41,003 bases of DNA from Pseudomonadota bacterium (lineage in GTDB: Bacteria; Pseudomonadota; Alphaproteobacteria; GCA-2731375): assembly GCA_027623205.1 (NCBI GenBank), contig JAQBYC010000033.1, positions 1-41,003 of the forward strand, given 5' to 3'. Below the pieces are notes generated by a model, which saw only the letters and a program-made list of their open reading frames with translations, had not been told where the DNA came from and searched no databases. Shown here in pieces: positions 23,396 through 32,241 of the stretch (position 1 is the first letter of the stretch; every line of letters starts with the position of its first letter). Position numbers and translations under genes: made by a program.

Positions 23396-24952
23396 ATGCC
23401 GACCGCACAAAGAATATTATCGGACATTTACCGCGACTCTGTCGCGCTGATGCGACTTTCCGCCGATTTGGCAGACCTTCCGGGTGTTACTCAGGCTTCC
23501 GCCATTATGGCGACCGAAGCAAATATTCGGCTTTTGTTCGAAGCGGGCCTTATCGAGCAAATGAGTGGCGCGGCGCCGAGCGATCTATTGATCGCTATTG
23601 AAGGCGAGGACGAGGGTTCGGTTGCCGCCGCCCTTGATCGGGCCGAAGCGCTGCTCAATAACGCGCCACCGCAAGCAACCGGCGGGCCGGATGAAATTCG
23701 TGCGCCCCGCAGTATGGAAATGGCATTGGATGGCTTCCCCGATGCCGATCTGGCTTTGATATCCTGTCCTGGTGAGTATGCGGCAGCCGAAGCAACCAAG
23801 GCCGTGCGCCTGGGCCTTGATGTCATGATCTTCTCCGACAACGTCGCGATTGCGGAAGAACTGGCATTGAAGCAGCTGGCGGCAAAGACCGACAGACTGG
23901 TGATGGGCCCAGACTGTGGCAGCGCAATTATAAACGGCGTCCCCCTGGGTTTCGCCAACGTCGTGGCCCCCGGTGATATCGGGATCGTAGCCGCCTCCGG
24001 GACCGGTTTGCAGCAGGTCTCCTGTCTGATCGACCATTTGGGACGCGGTGTGTCCCAGGCTATCGGAACAGGTGGTCGGGACCTTAACGCCATGATCGAC
24101 GGCGCCACCATGCTTCAGGGACTGAATATCCTTGCCGACGACGAACAGACGGCAGTGATCGTTTTAATTTCCAAGCCGCCGGCGGCGGAAGTCGCGGCCA
24201 GGATTCAGGCGCGGGCGGCAGGCTGCGGCAAGCCGGTTGTGATTAGCTTTCTCGGTTCCGATGCCGGCGCCCCTCAAAGCGGAAATATCTCCATTGCCAA
24301 AACACTGGAGCAAGCCGCGCACATGGCCGTCGATCTGTCGAAGGGCGTCGATCCCTCCGGCAGAATGTTGCCGCGTCACGGTTTGGGCGCACCAGAAATT
24401 CGGGATCTGATATCCACTCTTTCGGATGGACAACAATATATGCGCGGCCTTTATAGCGGCGGCACCTTTAGTTACGAAGCCATGTTGCTTCTGGAAAAAG
24501 ACATCGGGGCGGTAAATTCGCCCTCTCCCATCAAGGCCAAGAACAAACTCAATGATATCTGGTCGAGCACCGGCAATACGGTGCTGGATCTGGGCGATGA
24601 TCAATTCACCAGAGGGCGGCCCCATCCGATGATTGATCACAGATTGCGCAACGACAGGATCCTGCAAGAGGCACGAGACCCCGAGACGGCGGTCATTCTG
24701 CTGGATGTCGTTATCGGCCATGGTTCCCATCCTGCCCCGGCCGAAGCGATGGCGGCTGCCATCAATAGCGCCCGCGAGGCCGCGAACGAAATCGGCCATC
24801 ATCCCATATTCATCACGTTTGTTTGCGGCACCAAGGCTGATCCGCAAAACCTTGTCCGCCAGCAGGATGCCTTGCGCCGGGCGGGTGCCGTCGTTGTCGA
24901 AAACAATGCCCAGGCCGCGCGTCTGGCTGGCGATATCATCTCCGGCCTTTAG
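23396..24952 (+). CDS. fdrA: FdrA/AllF-like carbamoyltransferase subunit
   Basis: A 518-residue FdrA-family protein. The N-terminal region carries DSVALMRLSADLADLPGV and ASAIMATEANIRLLFEAGL. The central part has the CoA-ligase-like Rossmann segment VVAPGDIGIVAASGTGLQQ and the IGTGGRDLNAMIDG stretch that replaces the phosphohistidine loop of succinyl-CoA synthetase alpha. The C-terminal part has LDVVIGHGSHPAPAE. In E. coli FdrA is AllF, a subunit of oxamate carbamoyltransferase. ATG 23396 starts two bases after the allH stop, and the gene ends nine bases before the DUF1116 gene, so all three are co-translated. Annotation as succinyl-CoA synthetase would be wrong given the context. Confidence 0.9.
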   Translation: MPTAQRILSDIYRDSVALMRLSADLADLPGVTQASAIMATEANIRLLFEAGLIEQMSGAAPSDLLIAIEGEDEGSVAAALDRAEALLNNAPPQATGGPDEIRAPRSMEMALDGFPDADLALISCPGEYAAAEATKAVRLGLDVMIFSDNVAIAEELALKQLAAKTDRLVMGPDCGSAIINGVPLGFANVVAPGDIGIVAASGTGLQQVSCLIDHLGRGVSQAIGTGGRDLNAMIDGATMLQGLNILADDEQTAVIVLISKPPAAEVAARIQARAAGCGKPVVISFLGSDAGAPQSGNISIAKTLEQAAHMAVDLSKGVDPSGRMLPRHGLGAPEIRDLISTLSDGQQYMRGLYSGGTFSYEAMLLLEKDIGAVNSPSPIKAKNKLNDIWSSTGNTVLDLGDDQFTRGRPHPMIDHRLRNDRILQEARDPETAVILLDVVIGHGSHPAPAEAMAAAINSAREAANEIGHHPIFITFVCGTKADPQNLVRQQDALRRAGAVVVENNAQAARLAGDIISGL

Positions 24953-24961
24953 GGAAACAGA

Positions 24962-26377
24962 ATGTACGGAAAACCGCCGCAATCGTTGAACGTCATAAAT
25001 GTCGGCGTTGGATCCTTCGCGGACGTTATCAATAGCGCCGGCGGCCAGGCGGTGAATGTGGATTGGCGGCCCCCCGCTGGCGGGGATGCCAAGGCGGCCA
25101 GGGCTCTCGCGGGACTGGTCAATGATCCGGCGATTGATCAGGCCAATAGGACTGCTTTGGAAAAATTCCTGAGCGCCAAACCAGTGCTTGAGGGCGTTGA
25201 GCGGGCCGGCGATGTGATACCGGGTATGGGTGAGCGTACAATTTTGCACTCCGGTCCGCCCGTGGACTGGCAGGATGTTTGCGGCCCGGTTTCCGGGGCG
25301 GTCATTGGCGCCGTCATGTTCGAAGGCTGGGCCAGAGACCGGGATGCTGCCGCGGCGCTCCTGCGCCATGGTGAAGTCACGATCGAACCCTGCCATCATC
25401 ATTCAACCGTCGGTCCCATGGCCGGCATCACAAGCCCTTCCATGCCTGTTTGGGTGGTCTCGAACGCGACCGGCGGCAACAAGGCATTCGCCAATCTGAA
25501 TGAGGGTCTGGGCAAGGTGCTTCGCTTTGGCGCCAATAGTCCTGAAGTAATTGACCGCCTTCAATGGATGGCGACGACATTGGCCAGTGTATTGGCAGCC
25601 GCACTGGCGGCCAGCGATGGCATAGATATTAGAACGATCATGGCGCAAGCGCTTTATATGGGGGACGAGGTTCACAACCGGAATGCCGCGGCGACCGGGT
25701 TGCTGTTCAAGCAATTGGTATCCCACGCCCTGCGCTCCGGTTTGCCCGTGGAAGATATAGCCCAGGCGATGGAATTCATTGCCGGGAACGACCACTTCTT
25801 TCTGAATGTGTCCATGGCGGCATGCAAGTCCATGCTTGATGCGGCCCATGGTGTGCCCGGAAGTACCATGGTGACGGCCATGGCGCGGAATGGCGTCGAG
25901 TTCGGAATTCGCGTGAGCGGTTGCGGCGACCAATGGTTCACAACGTCTGCTCCGGTGGTCGATGGCCTTTATTTTCCATCCTATTCCATGGCGGATGCCG
26001 CCCCGGACCTGGGCGATAGCGCGATAACGGAAACCGCCGGCCTGGGCGGCTTCGCGATGGCGGCGTCGCCGGCGATTGTTCAGTTTGTTGGTGGAACGCC
26101 GGCGGATGCCATTGCACGCAGCCGGGAGATGCAAGCGATCACGATCGGGCGCAACAACGCCCTGACCATTCCCGCCCTGGACTTTGCCGGCACCGCAAGC
26201 GGCATTGATGTCAGGAAGGTTGTCGATACGGGCATTCTGCCAATTATCAATACCGGGATCGCACACAAGGAAGCCGGCATAGGCCAAATCGGCGCCGGGA
26301 TTACCCGGGCCCCCATGGCCTGTTTTACGAAAGCCATTCTATCTCTGTTCGAAACGCATTCCGGTTCACCCGCCTGA
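24962..26377 (+). CDS. allG: DUF1116 protein, AllG-like subunit of a carbamoyltransferase
   Basis: A 471-residue DUF1116 (YlbE/AllG) protein. Visible family blocks are LNVINVGVGSFADVI with VNVDWRPPAGGD near the N-terminus, a His-rich CHHHSTVGPMAGITS segment, and near the middle MGDEVHNRNAAATGL and AGNDHFFLNVSMA; the C-terminus has NTGIAHKEAGIGQIGAGI. In E. coli this protein, with AllF and AllH, forms the oxamate carbamoyltransferase. The ATG is preceded by AGGGAAAC. It lies between fdrA and the carbamate kinase gene, the usual arrangement for this module. Which carbamoyl donor it phosphorolyses here is unknown. Confidence 0.9.
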   Translation: MYGKPPQSLNVINVGVGSFADVINSAGGQAVNVDWRPPAGGDAKAARALAGLVNDPAIDQANRTALEKFLSAKPVLEGVERAGDVIPGMGERTILHSGPPVDWQDVCGPVSGAVIGAVMFEGWARDRDAAAALLRHGEVTIEPCHHHSTVGPMAGITSPSMPVWVVSNATGGNKAFANLNEGLGKVLRFGANSPEVIDRLQWMATTLASVLAAALAASDGIDIRTIMAQALYMGDEVHNRNAAATGLLFKQLVSHALRSGLPVEDIAQAMEFIAGNDHFFLNVSMAACKSMLDAAHGVPGSTMVTAMARNGVEFGIRVSGCGDQWFTTSAPVVDGLYFPSYSMADAAPDLGDSAITETAGLGGFAMAASPAIVQFVGGTPADAIARSREMQAITIGRNNALTIPALDFAGTASGIDVRKVVDTGILPIINTGIAHKEAGIGQIGAGITRAPMACFTKAILSLFETHSGSPA

Positions 26378-26392
26378 TCGGGAGTTCAGCAA

Positions 26393-27346
26393 TTGACCCA
26401 GGGAAACAGGACAGCCGTCGTTGCCGTTGGTGGAAATTCCCTGATCACCGACGAATTTCATCAGGCCATCCCAGACCAGTATGAGGCGGCGGTCAATACG
26501 GTCAAACGCGTCGTGGATATGATGCAGTCGGGCTGGAACATTGTTCTAACCCATGGCAGCGGGCCGCAGGTCGGTTACATATTGCGGCGATCGGAACTGG
26601 CGATAGCGGAAGTCGCCCCGGTGCCGATGGATTATGCCGACGCCGATATACAGGGGGCGGTCGGTTATATGTTTCAACGGGCATTCCATAATGAATTCGT
26701 AAAGCGCGGATTGCCCGGGCATGCCATTGCCATCGTCAGCCAGGTTCTGGTTGATCCGGACGATCCCGCCTTTGCTAATCCGACAAAGCCAATCGGACCG
26801 CAATTGGACGAAGCAACGGCCAAGGCGCGGGGAGAGAAGCTTGGCTGGATTGTGAAAGATGACGTGGGTCGCGGGTGGCGTCGCGTTGTGCCATCCCCAA
26901 CACCGAGGAAAATACTTGAACTCGAGCAAATTAAACTTCTGACCGCCAACGGCTTCGTCGTCATCGCCTGTGGCGGCGGCGGTATTCCGGTTATAGAAAA
27001 CGAAAAAAAATACCTTGTCGGCGTGGAAGCGGTTGTCGATAAGGATCTGGCGTCCAGCCTACTCGCCAGCGATCTCAAAGCAGATGTTTTCATCATTACA
27101 ACAGGTGTGGACCGCGTTGCGATTAACTATGGCGCCCCAAACGAAGAATGGCTGGATTCTCTGGACCTGAACCGCGCGCGCGAACTTTACGACGCGGATC
27201 ACTTCGATCCCGGCAGCATGGGACCAAAAGTCCTGGCCATGATCAACTATCTTGAAAGCGGCGGTGCGAAAGGCATCATCACAAATCCAGAGAACCTGAT
27301 AAAGGCGCTCGATGATAAATCGGGCACAAGGTTTTTTAGTAGGTAA
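26393..27346 (+). CDS. arcC: Carbamate kinase
   Basis: A 317-residue amino-acid-kinase-fold carbamate kinase, which makes ATP from ADP and carbamoyl phosphate and releases carbamate. Motifs: VAVGGNSL near the N-terminus, LTHGSGPQVG, RRVVPSPTP, ACGGGGIPVIE, VEAVVDKDLASSLLA and the C-terminal GSMGPKVLA. Length fits the family (about 310). The start is TTG 26393 with GGGAG eight bases upstream. It follows the AllG-like gene by 15 bases and closes the carbamoyl phosphate module, the energy-conserving step of the proposed pathway. E. coli AllK has the same role in allantoin breakdown. Confidence 0.95.
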   Translation: MTQGNRTAVVAVGGNSLITDEFHQAIPDQYEAAVNTVKRVVDMMQSGWNIVLTHGSGPQVGYILRRSELAIAEVAPVPMDYADADIQGAVGYMFQRAFHNEFVKRGLPGHAIAIVSQVLVDPDDPAFANPTKPIGPQLDEATAKARGEKLGWIVKDDVGRGWRRVVPSPTPRKILELEQIKLLTANGFVVIACGGGGIPVIENEKKYLVGVEAVVDKDLASSLLASDLKADVFIITTGVDRVAINYGAPNEEWLDSLDLNRARELYDADHFDPGSMGPKVLAMINYLESGGAKGIITNPENLIKALDDKSGTRFFSR

Positions 27347-27654
27347 TGGCCGGAGTTGGGAGGCGCGCAAGCGCAACAGGCCGATGGGCGCGTTATCAAG
27401 CAAAGCATCAGGTACAACGCCCCGAAGGCGCATGGCTTTTCAATGAAATATTGCTGGAACGCCTGGCGGGTGCTGTTCTGATAGGCGAAATTCCGAATTT
27501 CGATCCGCCATGTGGCACCACCCTTTGCGACGTCGGCGGCGCAATCTATATTGCATCGGGAACGAATTCCCTCGACATTAGGGCAATGGCCCGGACAAAG
27601 ATCAAGTGTCGGAATTACGCGGCGCTGGGAAAAATTATGAACCGAAATTCCTGA
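27346..27654 (+). CDS. Small hypothetical protein, uncertain
   Basis: An open stretch of 102 codons whose ATG overlaps the last base of the carbamate kinase stop (TAATG), which would allow translational coupling. It ends three bases before the hybrid kinase start. I recognise no family. The middle part contains an AGAVLIGEIPNFDPPCGTT segment and two further cysteines, with a basic N-terminus. There is no signal peptide. Filling the gap neatly between two genes supports it, but an overlapping antisense frame exists and the composition is not decisive. It could be non-coding. Confidence 0.3.
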   Translation: MAGVGRRASATGRWARYQAKHQVQRPEGAWLFNEILLERLAGAVLIGEIPNFDPPCGTTLCDVGGAIYIASGTNSLDIRAMARTKIKCRNYAALGKIMNRNS

Positions 27655-27657
27655 CGT

Positions 27658-30000
27658 ATGGATGAGTCCCAAAAAACCAAGGCACAGTTGATTGAAGAAA
27701 TCACCATGCTTCGGGATGCGCTGGATGCCATCTCGGATGGATTTATCGTGTTCGATGCGGATGACCGCGTGGGCGCATTCAACGCCAGGTACCAGGAACT
27801 ATTCCCTTCATTTGCAGATGTTCTCGACAACGGTGTGCCATACAGAACATTGTTGAAGGCGCAGGCCGGAAGAGGGCAGATCGAAGCCGGAAAGGGGCGG
27901 GTGGACGAACGGGTCGAAGATTGGGTGAAACAGCACCAGATCGCGGACGGCAGCCCGCGAGAGCAAGTGTTCGCGGACGGAAGAACGATCCGCCTCAGCG
28001 AACACCGCCTGCCGTCCGGCGGCATTGTCTCGGTTCGGACAGACATCACCGATCTCAAGGCCACTCAGCGACAATTGCAGGAGAGCGCCGATCGATTCAA
28101 GGATTTTGCCCAGGCCAGCGCGGATTGGTACTGGGAAATGGATGCTGACTTACGCTACACCAACTTGTCAACAAGCGTGGTCGATGGGGTCGGCGTCAAG
28201 ATCCCGGACTTCTACGGTAGGACCCAGTGGGAAATGCTGGGGGAGGAGTTCGAACAACAGGAATCGCTGCGCTTCATCCGCGATTGCATGAAAGCATGTC
28301 AGTCCTATCGGGACGTTGTGTTCTGGCGGACCCACGCGACGACGGGCGAGCGGACCTGGATCCGGGCCAGTGGCATGCCATTCTATGACGGGCATGGGAT
28401 TTTTGCTGGGTTTCGTGGCTCCAGCACGGATATCACGGAAACCCGGCGGGCAGAGGACGCGCTGCGAGAGAGCGAGCATCGATTCCGTGATTTCGCCAGA
28501 GCCGCCTCCGATTGGTTCTGGGAAATGGATGCAGATCTGCCGTTTACCTATCTTTCCGATAGATATTACGAGATCACCGGTTCTGTTCCCGAGGATCGTA
28601 TCGGTACCACGCGTACGCAATTTATCGATGCCGGCGCTCTTGCGGCAGACGGGGAAAAATGGCGCATTCATTTTTCGGATTTAAGGGCCAGGAAACCCTT
28701 CAAAAATCTTGAATACGCCTTCGAGGCGACGGCTGGCGAAATCCGGCACTTCAGAATTAGCGGTACGCCGGTATTTTTGGCCAATGGTAATTTTGCCGGC
28801 TACCGCGGCATTGGAACCGACATTACGGAAGGCAAGGCGATCGAGGAGCAGCTGCGCCAGTCGCAAAAAATGGAAGCGGTTGGTCAACTCACGGGCGGCG
28901 TCGCCCACGATTTCAACAATCTACTGGCGGTCATCATGGGTAGCCTGGAGCTTTTGTTGGACGGAAGTCAAATCGATGCGACCGTTTCTACCTTGGCCAA
29001 CAGGGCACTCGCAGCAACGCAGCGTGGCGCCCGCCTAACCCATCGCCTGCTTGCCTTCTCGCGCAAGCAATCCCTGCAACCGGTTTCCACCGACCTTACC
29101 CAATTGATAACGGGCATGCAGGATCTGCTGGTGCACAGCTTGGGCGCAGCCATAGAAATCAAACTGGTGGGCGCCGCGGGTCTTTGGCAATGCGATGTCG
29201 ATCGGGTACAGCTTGAAAACGCCATCCTCAATCTATCGCTGAATGCCCGTGACGCCATGCCCCAGGGCGGCCGTCTAACCATCGAGACGTCCAATGCGCG
29301 TCTTGATGACACCTATGCCGCCGCTTTCGAGGATGTCACGCCGGGCCAATATGTGCTTCTTGCGGTCAGCGATACCGGGACCGGCATGGCGTCGGATGTC
29401 ATATCCCGCGCCTTTGATCCGTTTTTCACGACGAAGGAGGTGGGTAAAGGCACCGGACTTGGTCTCAGCATGATTTATGGCTTCGTCAAGCAATCGGCTG
29501 GTCATGTGCGCATCTACAGCGAACTTGGCGAGGGCACGGCGATGAAGATCTATCTGCCGCGAGCCAAGGATGATGCGGAGAACAGCGCCAATGCCGACGT
29601 TGGCGTCATTGCGGATACCAGCGCGCGGGACGAGGTTGTTCTGGTGGTCGAGGATGATGCCGAAGTCCGGACGGTGGCGGTCACCATGCTCGATGAATTG
29701 GGCTATGAAGTGCTTGAAGCCGGCACGGCTGGCGAGGCGTTGGAGCATATCGGACAGAATAAGGCGATCGGCCTGCTGCTCACGGATGTCATCCTTCCGG
29801 GCGGCATGGGCGGGCGTCAATTGGCGGCCGAAGCCTGCGAACAGTCGCCCGCTCTCAAAGTCCTCTATATGTCCGGCTATACCGAGGATTCGATCATGCG
29901 CCACGGCCGGCTGGACGCCGACGTCCAGCTTCTCGTAAAACCATTCCGCCGGGCCGATCTGGCGCTGAAAGTTCGCCAGACCCTTGATGGCGCGTCATGA
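27658..30000 (+). CDS. PAS-PAS-PAS hybrid histidine kinase with C-terminal receiver
   Basis: A 780-residue hybrid sensor kinase. Domains: a PAS after a short coiled start (about 10-130, DGFIVFDADDRVG); two PAS domains with the shared signature FKDFAQASADWYWE (about 145-265) and FRDFARAASDWFWE (about 276-395); HisKA with phospho-acceptor His417 in VAHDFNN; HATPase with LNLSLNARDAMP and GTGLGLSMIYGF (about 515-635); and a receiver (about 655-775) with EDD, phospho-acceptor Asp710 in LTDVILPGG and VKPF. No transmembrane segment is visible, so it is probably cytoplasmic. It follows the ureide cluster on the same strand and may sense its substrate or nitrogen/redox state, but no DNA-binding response regulator is near. 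ATG 27658 has only a weak ribosome site. Confidence 0.92.
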   Translation: MDESQKTKAQLIEEITMLRDALDAISDGFIVFDADDRVGAFNARYQELFPSFADVLDNGVPYRTLLKAQAGRGQIEAGKGRVDERVEDWVKQHQIADGSPREQVFADGRTIRLSEHRLPSGGIVSVRTDITDLKATQRQLQESADRFKDFAQASADWYWEMDADLRYTNLSTSVVDGVGVKIPDFYGRTQWEMLGEEFEQQESLRFIRDCMKACQSYRDVVFWRTHATTGERTWIRASGMPFYDGHGIFAGFRGSSTDITETRRAEDALRESEHRFRDFARAASDWFWEMDADLPFTYLSDRYYEITGSVPEDRIGTTRTQFIDAGALAADGEKWRIHFSDLRARKPFKNLEYAFEATAGEIRHFRISGTPVFLANGNFAGYRGIGTDITEGKAIEEQLRQSQKMEAVGQLTGGVAHDFNNLLAVIMGSLELLLDGSQIDATVSTLANRALAATQRGARLTHRLLAFSRKQSLQPVSTDLTQLITGMQDLLVHSLGAAIEIKLVGAAGLWQCDVDRVQLENAILNLSLNARDAMPQGGRLTIETSNARLDDTYAAAFEDVTPGQYVLLAVSDTGTGMASDVISRAFDPFFTTKEVGKGTGLGLSMIYGFVKQSAGHVRIYSELGEGTAMKIYLPRAKDDAENSANADVGVIADTSARDEVVLVVEDDAEVRTVAVTMLDELGYEVLEAGTAGEALEHIGQNKAIGLLLTDVILPGGMGGRQLAAEACEQSPALKVLYMSGYTEDSIMRHGRLDADVQLLVKPFRRADLALKVRQTLDGAS

Positions 30001-30023
30001 AATCGAAGCGGCACGAAAACAGC

Positions 30024-30509
30024 CTATAGCGGAATGGCCAAAAGAGTGTCAATCTTGTCGCTGTCCAGGACGACCAGTTTTTCGGCAAAGCGCGGCCGTT
30101 CGCCGGAGAAATCGATGCTGTCCAGATAGCGGCCGCTGACGAACAGATCCTGGCTGCCGTCGATCATGGTGCGGATCACCATGAAGCCGGCCTCGGCCTG
30201 AACCAGGCCGCCCTCGGATCCGGTAAGGCGGACAACCGAGATTATGTGGCGGTAGCGCTGGGGCTCATAGATATTGGCCTTGCGCAAGGCGGTGACGCGG
30301 TCTTCCAGCATGTTGCGGTTCCTGGCATCGATGATGCCGATCGGCAGGCCGCGGGCATGGTTGAATGCCGTGGTGATGCGGTAGTGCGCTGCTTCGGTAA
30401 AATGACCAGGCCAGCGTTCCAGCTCATCCCCATCGATGCAGGCGGCATATTCCGCCAGCAGGCCGGTCACTTTGCCGATCATAATGCCATCGTCCGGTAT
30501 TGCGGCCAT
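30024..30509 (-). CDS. Aromatic-ring-hydroxylating dioxygenase, beta (small) subunit
   Basis: A 161-residue protein of the ring-hydroxylating dioxygenase beta family (SnoaL-like cone fold), which has a structural role in the alpha3-beta3 oxygenase. It shows LLAEYAACIDGDELERWPGHFTE near the N-terminus and RYRHIISVVRLTG with SGRYLDSID in the second half, as expected. Its ATG (30509-30507) overlaps the stop of the alpha subunit gene by one base (TGATG), so the two are coupled. An in-frame extension upstream lies inside the alpha gene. It converges on the hybrid kinase gene with a gap of 23 bases. Confidence 0.9.
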   Translation of the reverse strand: MAAIPDDGIMIGKVTGLLAEYAACIDGDELERWPGHFTEAAHYRITTAFNHARGLPIGIIDARNRNMLEDRVTALRKANIYEPQRYRHIISVVRLTGSEGGLVQAEAGFMVIRTMIDGSQDLFVSGRYLDSIDFSGERPRFAEKLVVLDSDKIDTLLAIPL

Positions 30510-31765
30510 CAGATGTCCATGGCGTTGCGATAGGCCTTCCAAAAACCCCGGACCGAAGTTTCGGTGGCGCGGCTTTCCTGCGAGGTTGCTCCATCGCCGC
30601 CCATCATGACGACGGACGTTTCCGCGGCCGTGCCGGGTAGCGCGCGCTGAACAAAGGCGCCGACCGCGCCGTCCTCCATGGAGATATAGCCGGCGGGGCC
30701 GACGAAGTTCGATTGCATCAGCCGCAACGCCGCCAGTTCCTCATCATCGTCTACAAAGCCATAATTGGTCCAGACGATGTCGGTGCGATCAACCCCTTTG
30801 GGCACGATCTGGCGCACCACCAGGGAGTTGCGGACCTGCTGGATCACCAGATTGGGGAACACCGAGAGGATTTGCAGGGTGATGCCGTCGCCGAATTCAT
30901 CCCGGCCGGCCAACAGCCCCGGCTCCTTCAGCCCAATGCTGGCATCGTCCGCGCGCAGCTTGGCGGCGTCGTAATCCCTATCGCCGCCGTTTTTGTCCGG
31001 CTTGCCGTCGAGCATTGAATAGCTGACATGATGGCCGCCGCTGGCATCGACGATAATGCCCCCCTTCTGCGACAGCCGGTTGATCCGAAAGGTCGTGAAA
31101 AACAGATGCAGGATGCTGGCGTGATAGGGGTCCCGGACGTTTTCAGCGTAAAGCTTCCAGTTATTGCGCAGGGTTTGGGTGTAATAGCCCAGCACCTTGA
31201 CCGGTCGCGGCAGAACCCGACGGATCCGCTGCACGATCTCCGCACCAAGGTATTCCTCCAGGGGTGGAACCTCCGCGTCGAAACTGCCAAATACCAGACC
31301 GGCGAGGGCCGCCACCTTGAGCCGACGAAGACCATGGTCCTGGCGCCGGAAATCCGCAGGCATACCGCCCTGGCCCTTGACCCCATTCTGAAAGGCGACG
31401 CCGGTCAGATTGCCGTCATGGTCATAGGACCAGGCGTGATAGACGCAGGTGAAGGCCTTGGCATTGCCAAAACGCTCCAGACACAACAACGCACCGCGAT
31501 GGGCACAGCGGTTCTCGAATCCCTTGAGCGTACCGTCCCTGCCTCGCACCAGGACCACCGGCACATCGCCCAGGAAGCTGGTCTTGTAGTCGCCTGGTTT
31601 GGGTATTTCGCATTCAAGGCCCAGGACGTTCCACGTCGGCCCCTTGAACAGGCGCTCCCGCTCCCGTTCGTAAACCACTTGATCGTCATAGAGGGCATAG
31701 GGAACCCGGGTCAGGCCGTTGTTCGGCCAATGCGCCGTCGCCGGGCGGATCGACGCCTCGCTCAT
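30509..31765 (-). CDS. Rieske aromatic-ring-hydroxylating oxygenase, alpha subunit
   Basis: A 418-residue catalytic subunit. The Rieske [2Fe-2S] ligands are Cys87-His89 in NRCAHRG and Cys107-His110 in CVYHAW. The mononuclear iron site has His215 and His220 in DPYHASILH, the bridging Asp212, and a probable Asp365 in MEDGAVG. It hydroxylates an aromatic or related ring using electrons from a reductase and ferredoxin that are not encoded here. The overall pattern (NNWKLYAENVRDPYH) resembles salicylate/anthranilate-type oxygenases; substrate unknown. ATG 31765 has AAGGAG nine bases upstream and overlaps the stop of the GFA gene (ATGA). It is third in a four-gene operon. Confidence 0.93.
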   Translation of the reverse strand: MSEASIRPATAHWPNNGLTRVPYALYDDQVVYERERERLFKGPTWNVLGLECEIPKPGDYKTSFLGDVPVVLVRGRDGTLKGFENRCAHRGALLCLERFGNAKAFTCVYHAWSYDHDGNLTGVAFQNGVKGQGGMPADFRRQDHGLRRLKVAALAGLVFGSFDAEVPPLEEYLGAEIVQRIRRVLPRPVKVLGYYTQTLRNNWKLYAENVRDPYHASILHLFFTTFRINRLSQKGGIIVDASGGHHVSYSMLDGKPDKNGGDRDYDAAKLRADDASIGLKEPGLLAGRDEFGDGITLQILSVFPNLVIQQVRNSLVVRQIVPKGVDRTDIVWTNYGFVDDDEELAALRLMQSNFVGPAGYISMEDGAVGAFVQRALPGTAAETSVVMMGGDGATSQESRATETSVRGFWKAYRNAMDI

Positions 31766-32241
31766 GGAGCAATACTCCTTTGCCAAGCTTCACCGACCGC
31801 CGCGAAACGCGCCAGACTCGCGCGCGGCCAGATCAGCTTTCGATCATAATATTGTTCGAACACCGGCACATCCTCGGGCAATACCAGCCAAGGCTGTTTT
31901 GACCGTATCCATATGTGCATGTCCGGCGCGAACGCCTTTGGATCATCAAGCGCGCCGACCCGAACGAACCAGAATCCCGGCATATACTCGGTCCAAACGT
32001 AGCAGCCGCATTGCGCGCAAAAATGGACACAATTGTTTCGGCCTGGATCCGTGAACTTGAACGAAGCAGGCGCGCCTGAAAGCAGATCCACTTGATCCTT
32101 CTCGATCCAAGCGTTGATCGCAAAGGCGCTGCCCGTCAGACGCTGGCAATCGGTGCAATGACAAGCATGCACGACAATGGGCTTGGCCTTCAAGGCGAAG
32201 CGGATCGCGCCACAGGCGCAGCCGCCTTGGATATTAGTCAT
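31762..32241 (-). CDS. GFA-family (glutathione-dependent formaldehyde-activating-like) zinc protein
   Basis: A 159-residue GFA/Mss4-like domain protein. The zinc-binding cysteines are visible as CAC (8, 10), CHCTDC (27, 29, 32) and CVHFCAQCGC (71, 75, 78, 80). Members bind glutathione adducts of aldehydes, or serve as small zinc-fold proteins with unclear roles; few are proven formaldehyde enzymes. The start at ATG 32241 overlaps the LimB-like gene by eight bases, and its end overlaps the oxygenase alpha gene by four. Tight coupling with two oxygenases suggests handling of an aldehyde or thiol adduct in the same route, which is inference. Confidence 0.88.
   Translation of the reverse strand: MTNIQGGCACGAIRFALKAKPIVVHACHCTDCQRLTGSAFAINAWIEKDQVDLLSGAPASFKFTDPGRNNCVHFCAQCGCYVWTEYMPGFWFVRVGALDDPKAFAPDMHIWIRSKQPWLVLPEDVPVFEQYYDRKLIWPRASLARFAAVGEAWQRSIAP

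Noticed and set aside
23396-24952. Annotation of FdrA as succinyl-CoA synthetase alpha
   Set aside because: The fold is similar, but the phosphohistidine loop is replaced, the N-terminus is FdrA-specific, and the neighbours are DUF2877, DUF1116 and carbamate kinase.
24164-25402. 412-codon minus-strand open frame across fdrA and the DUF1116 gene
   Set aside because: It spans the junction of two real genes on the opposite strand and has no recognisable domain or ribosome site.
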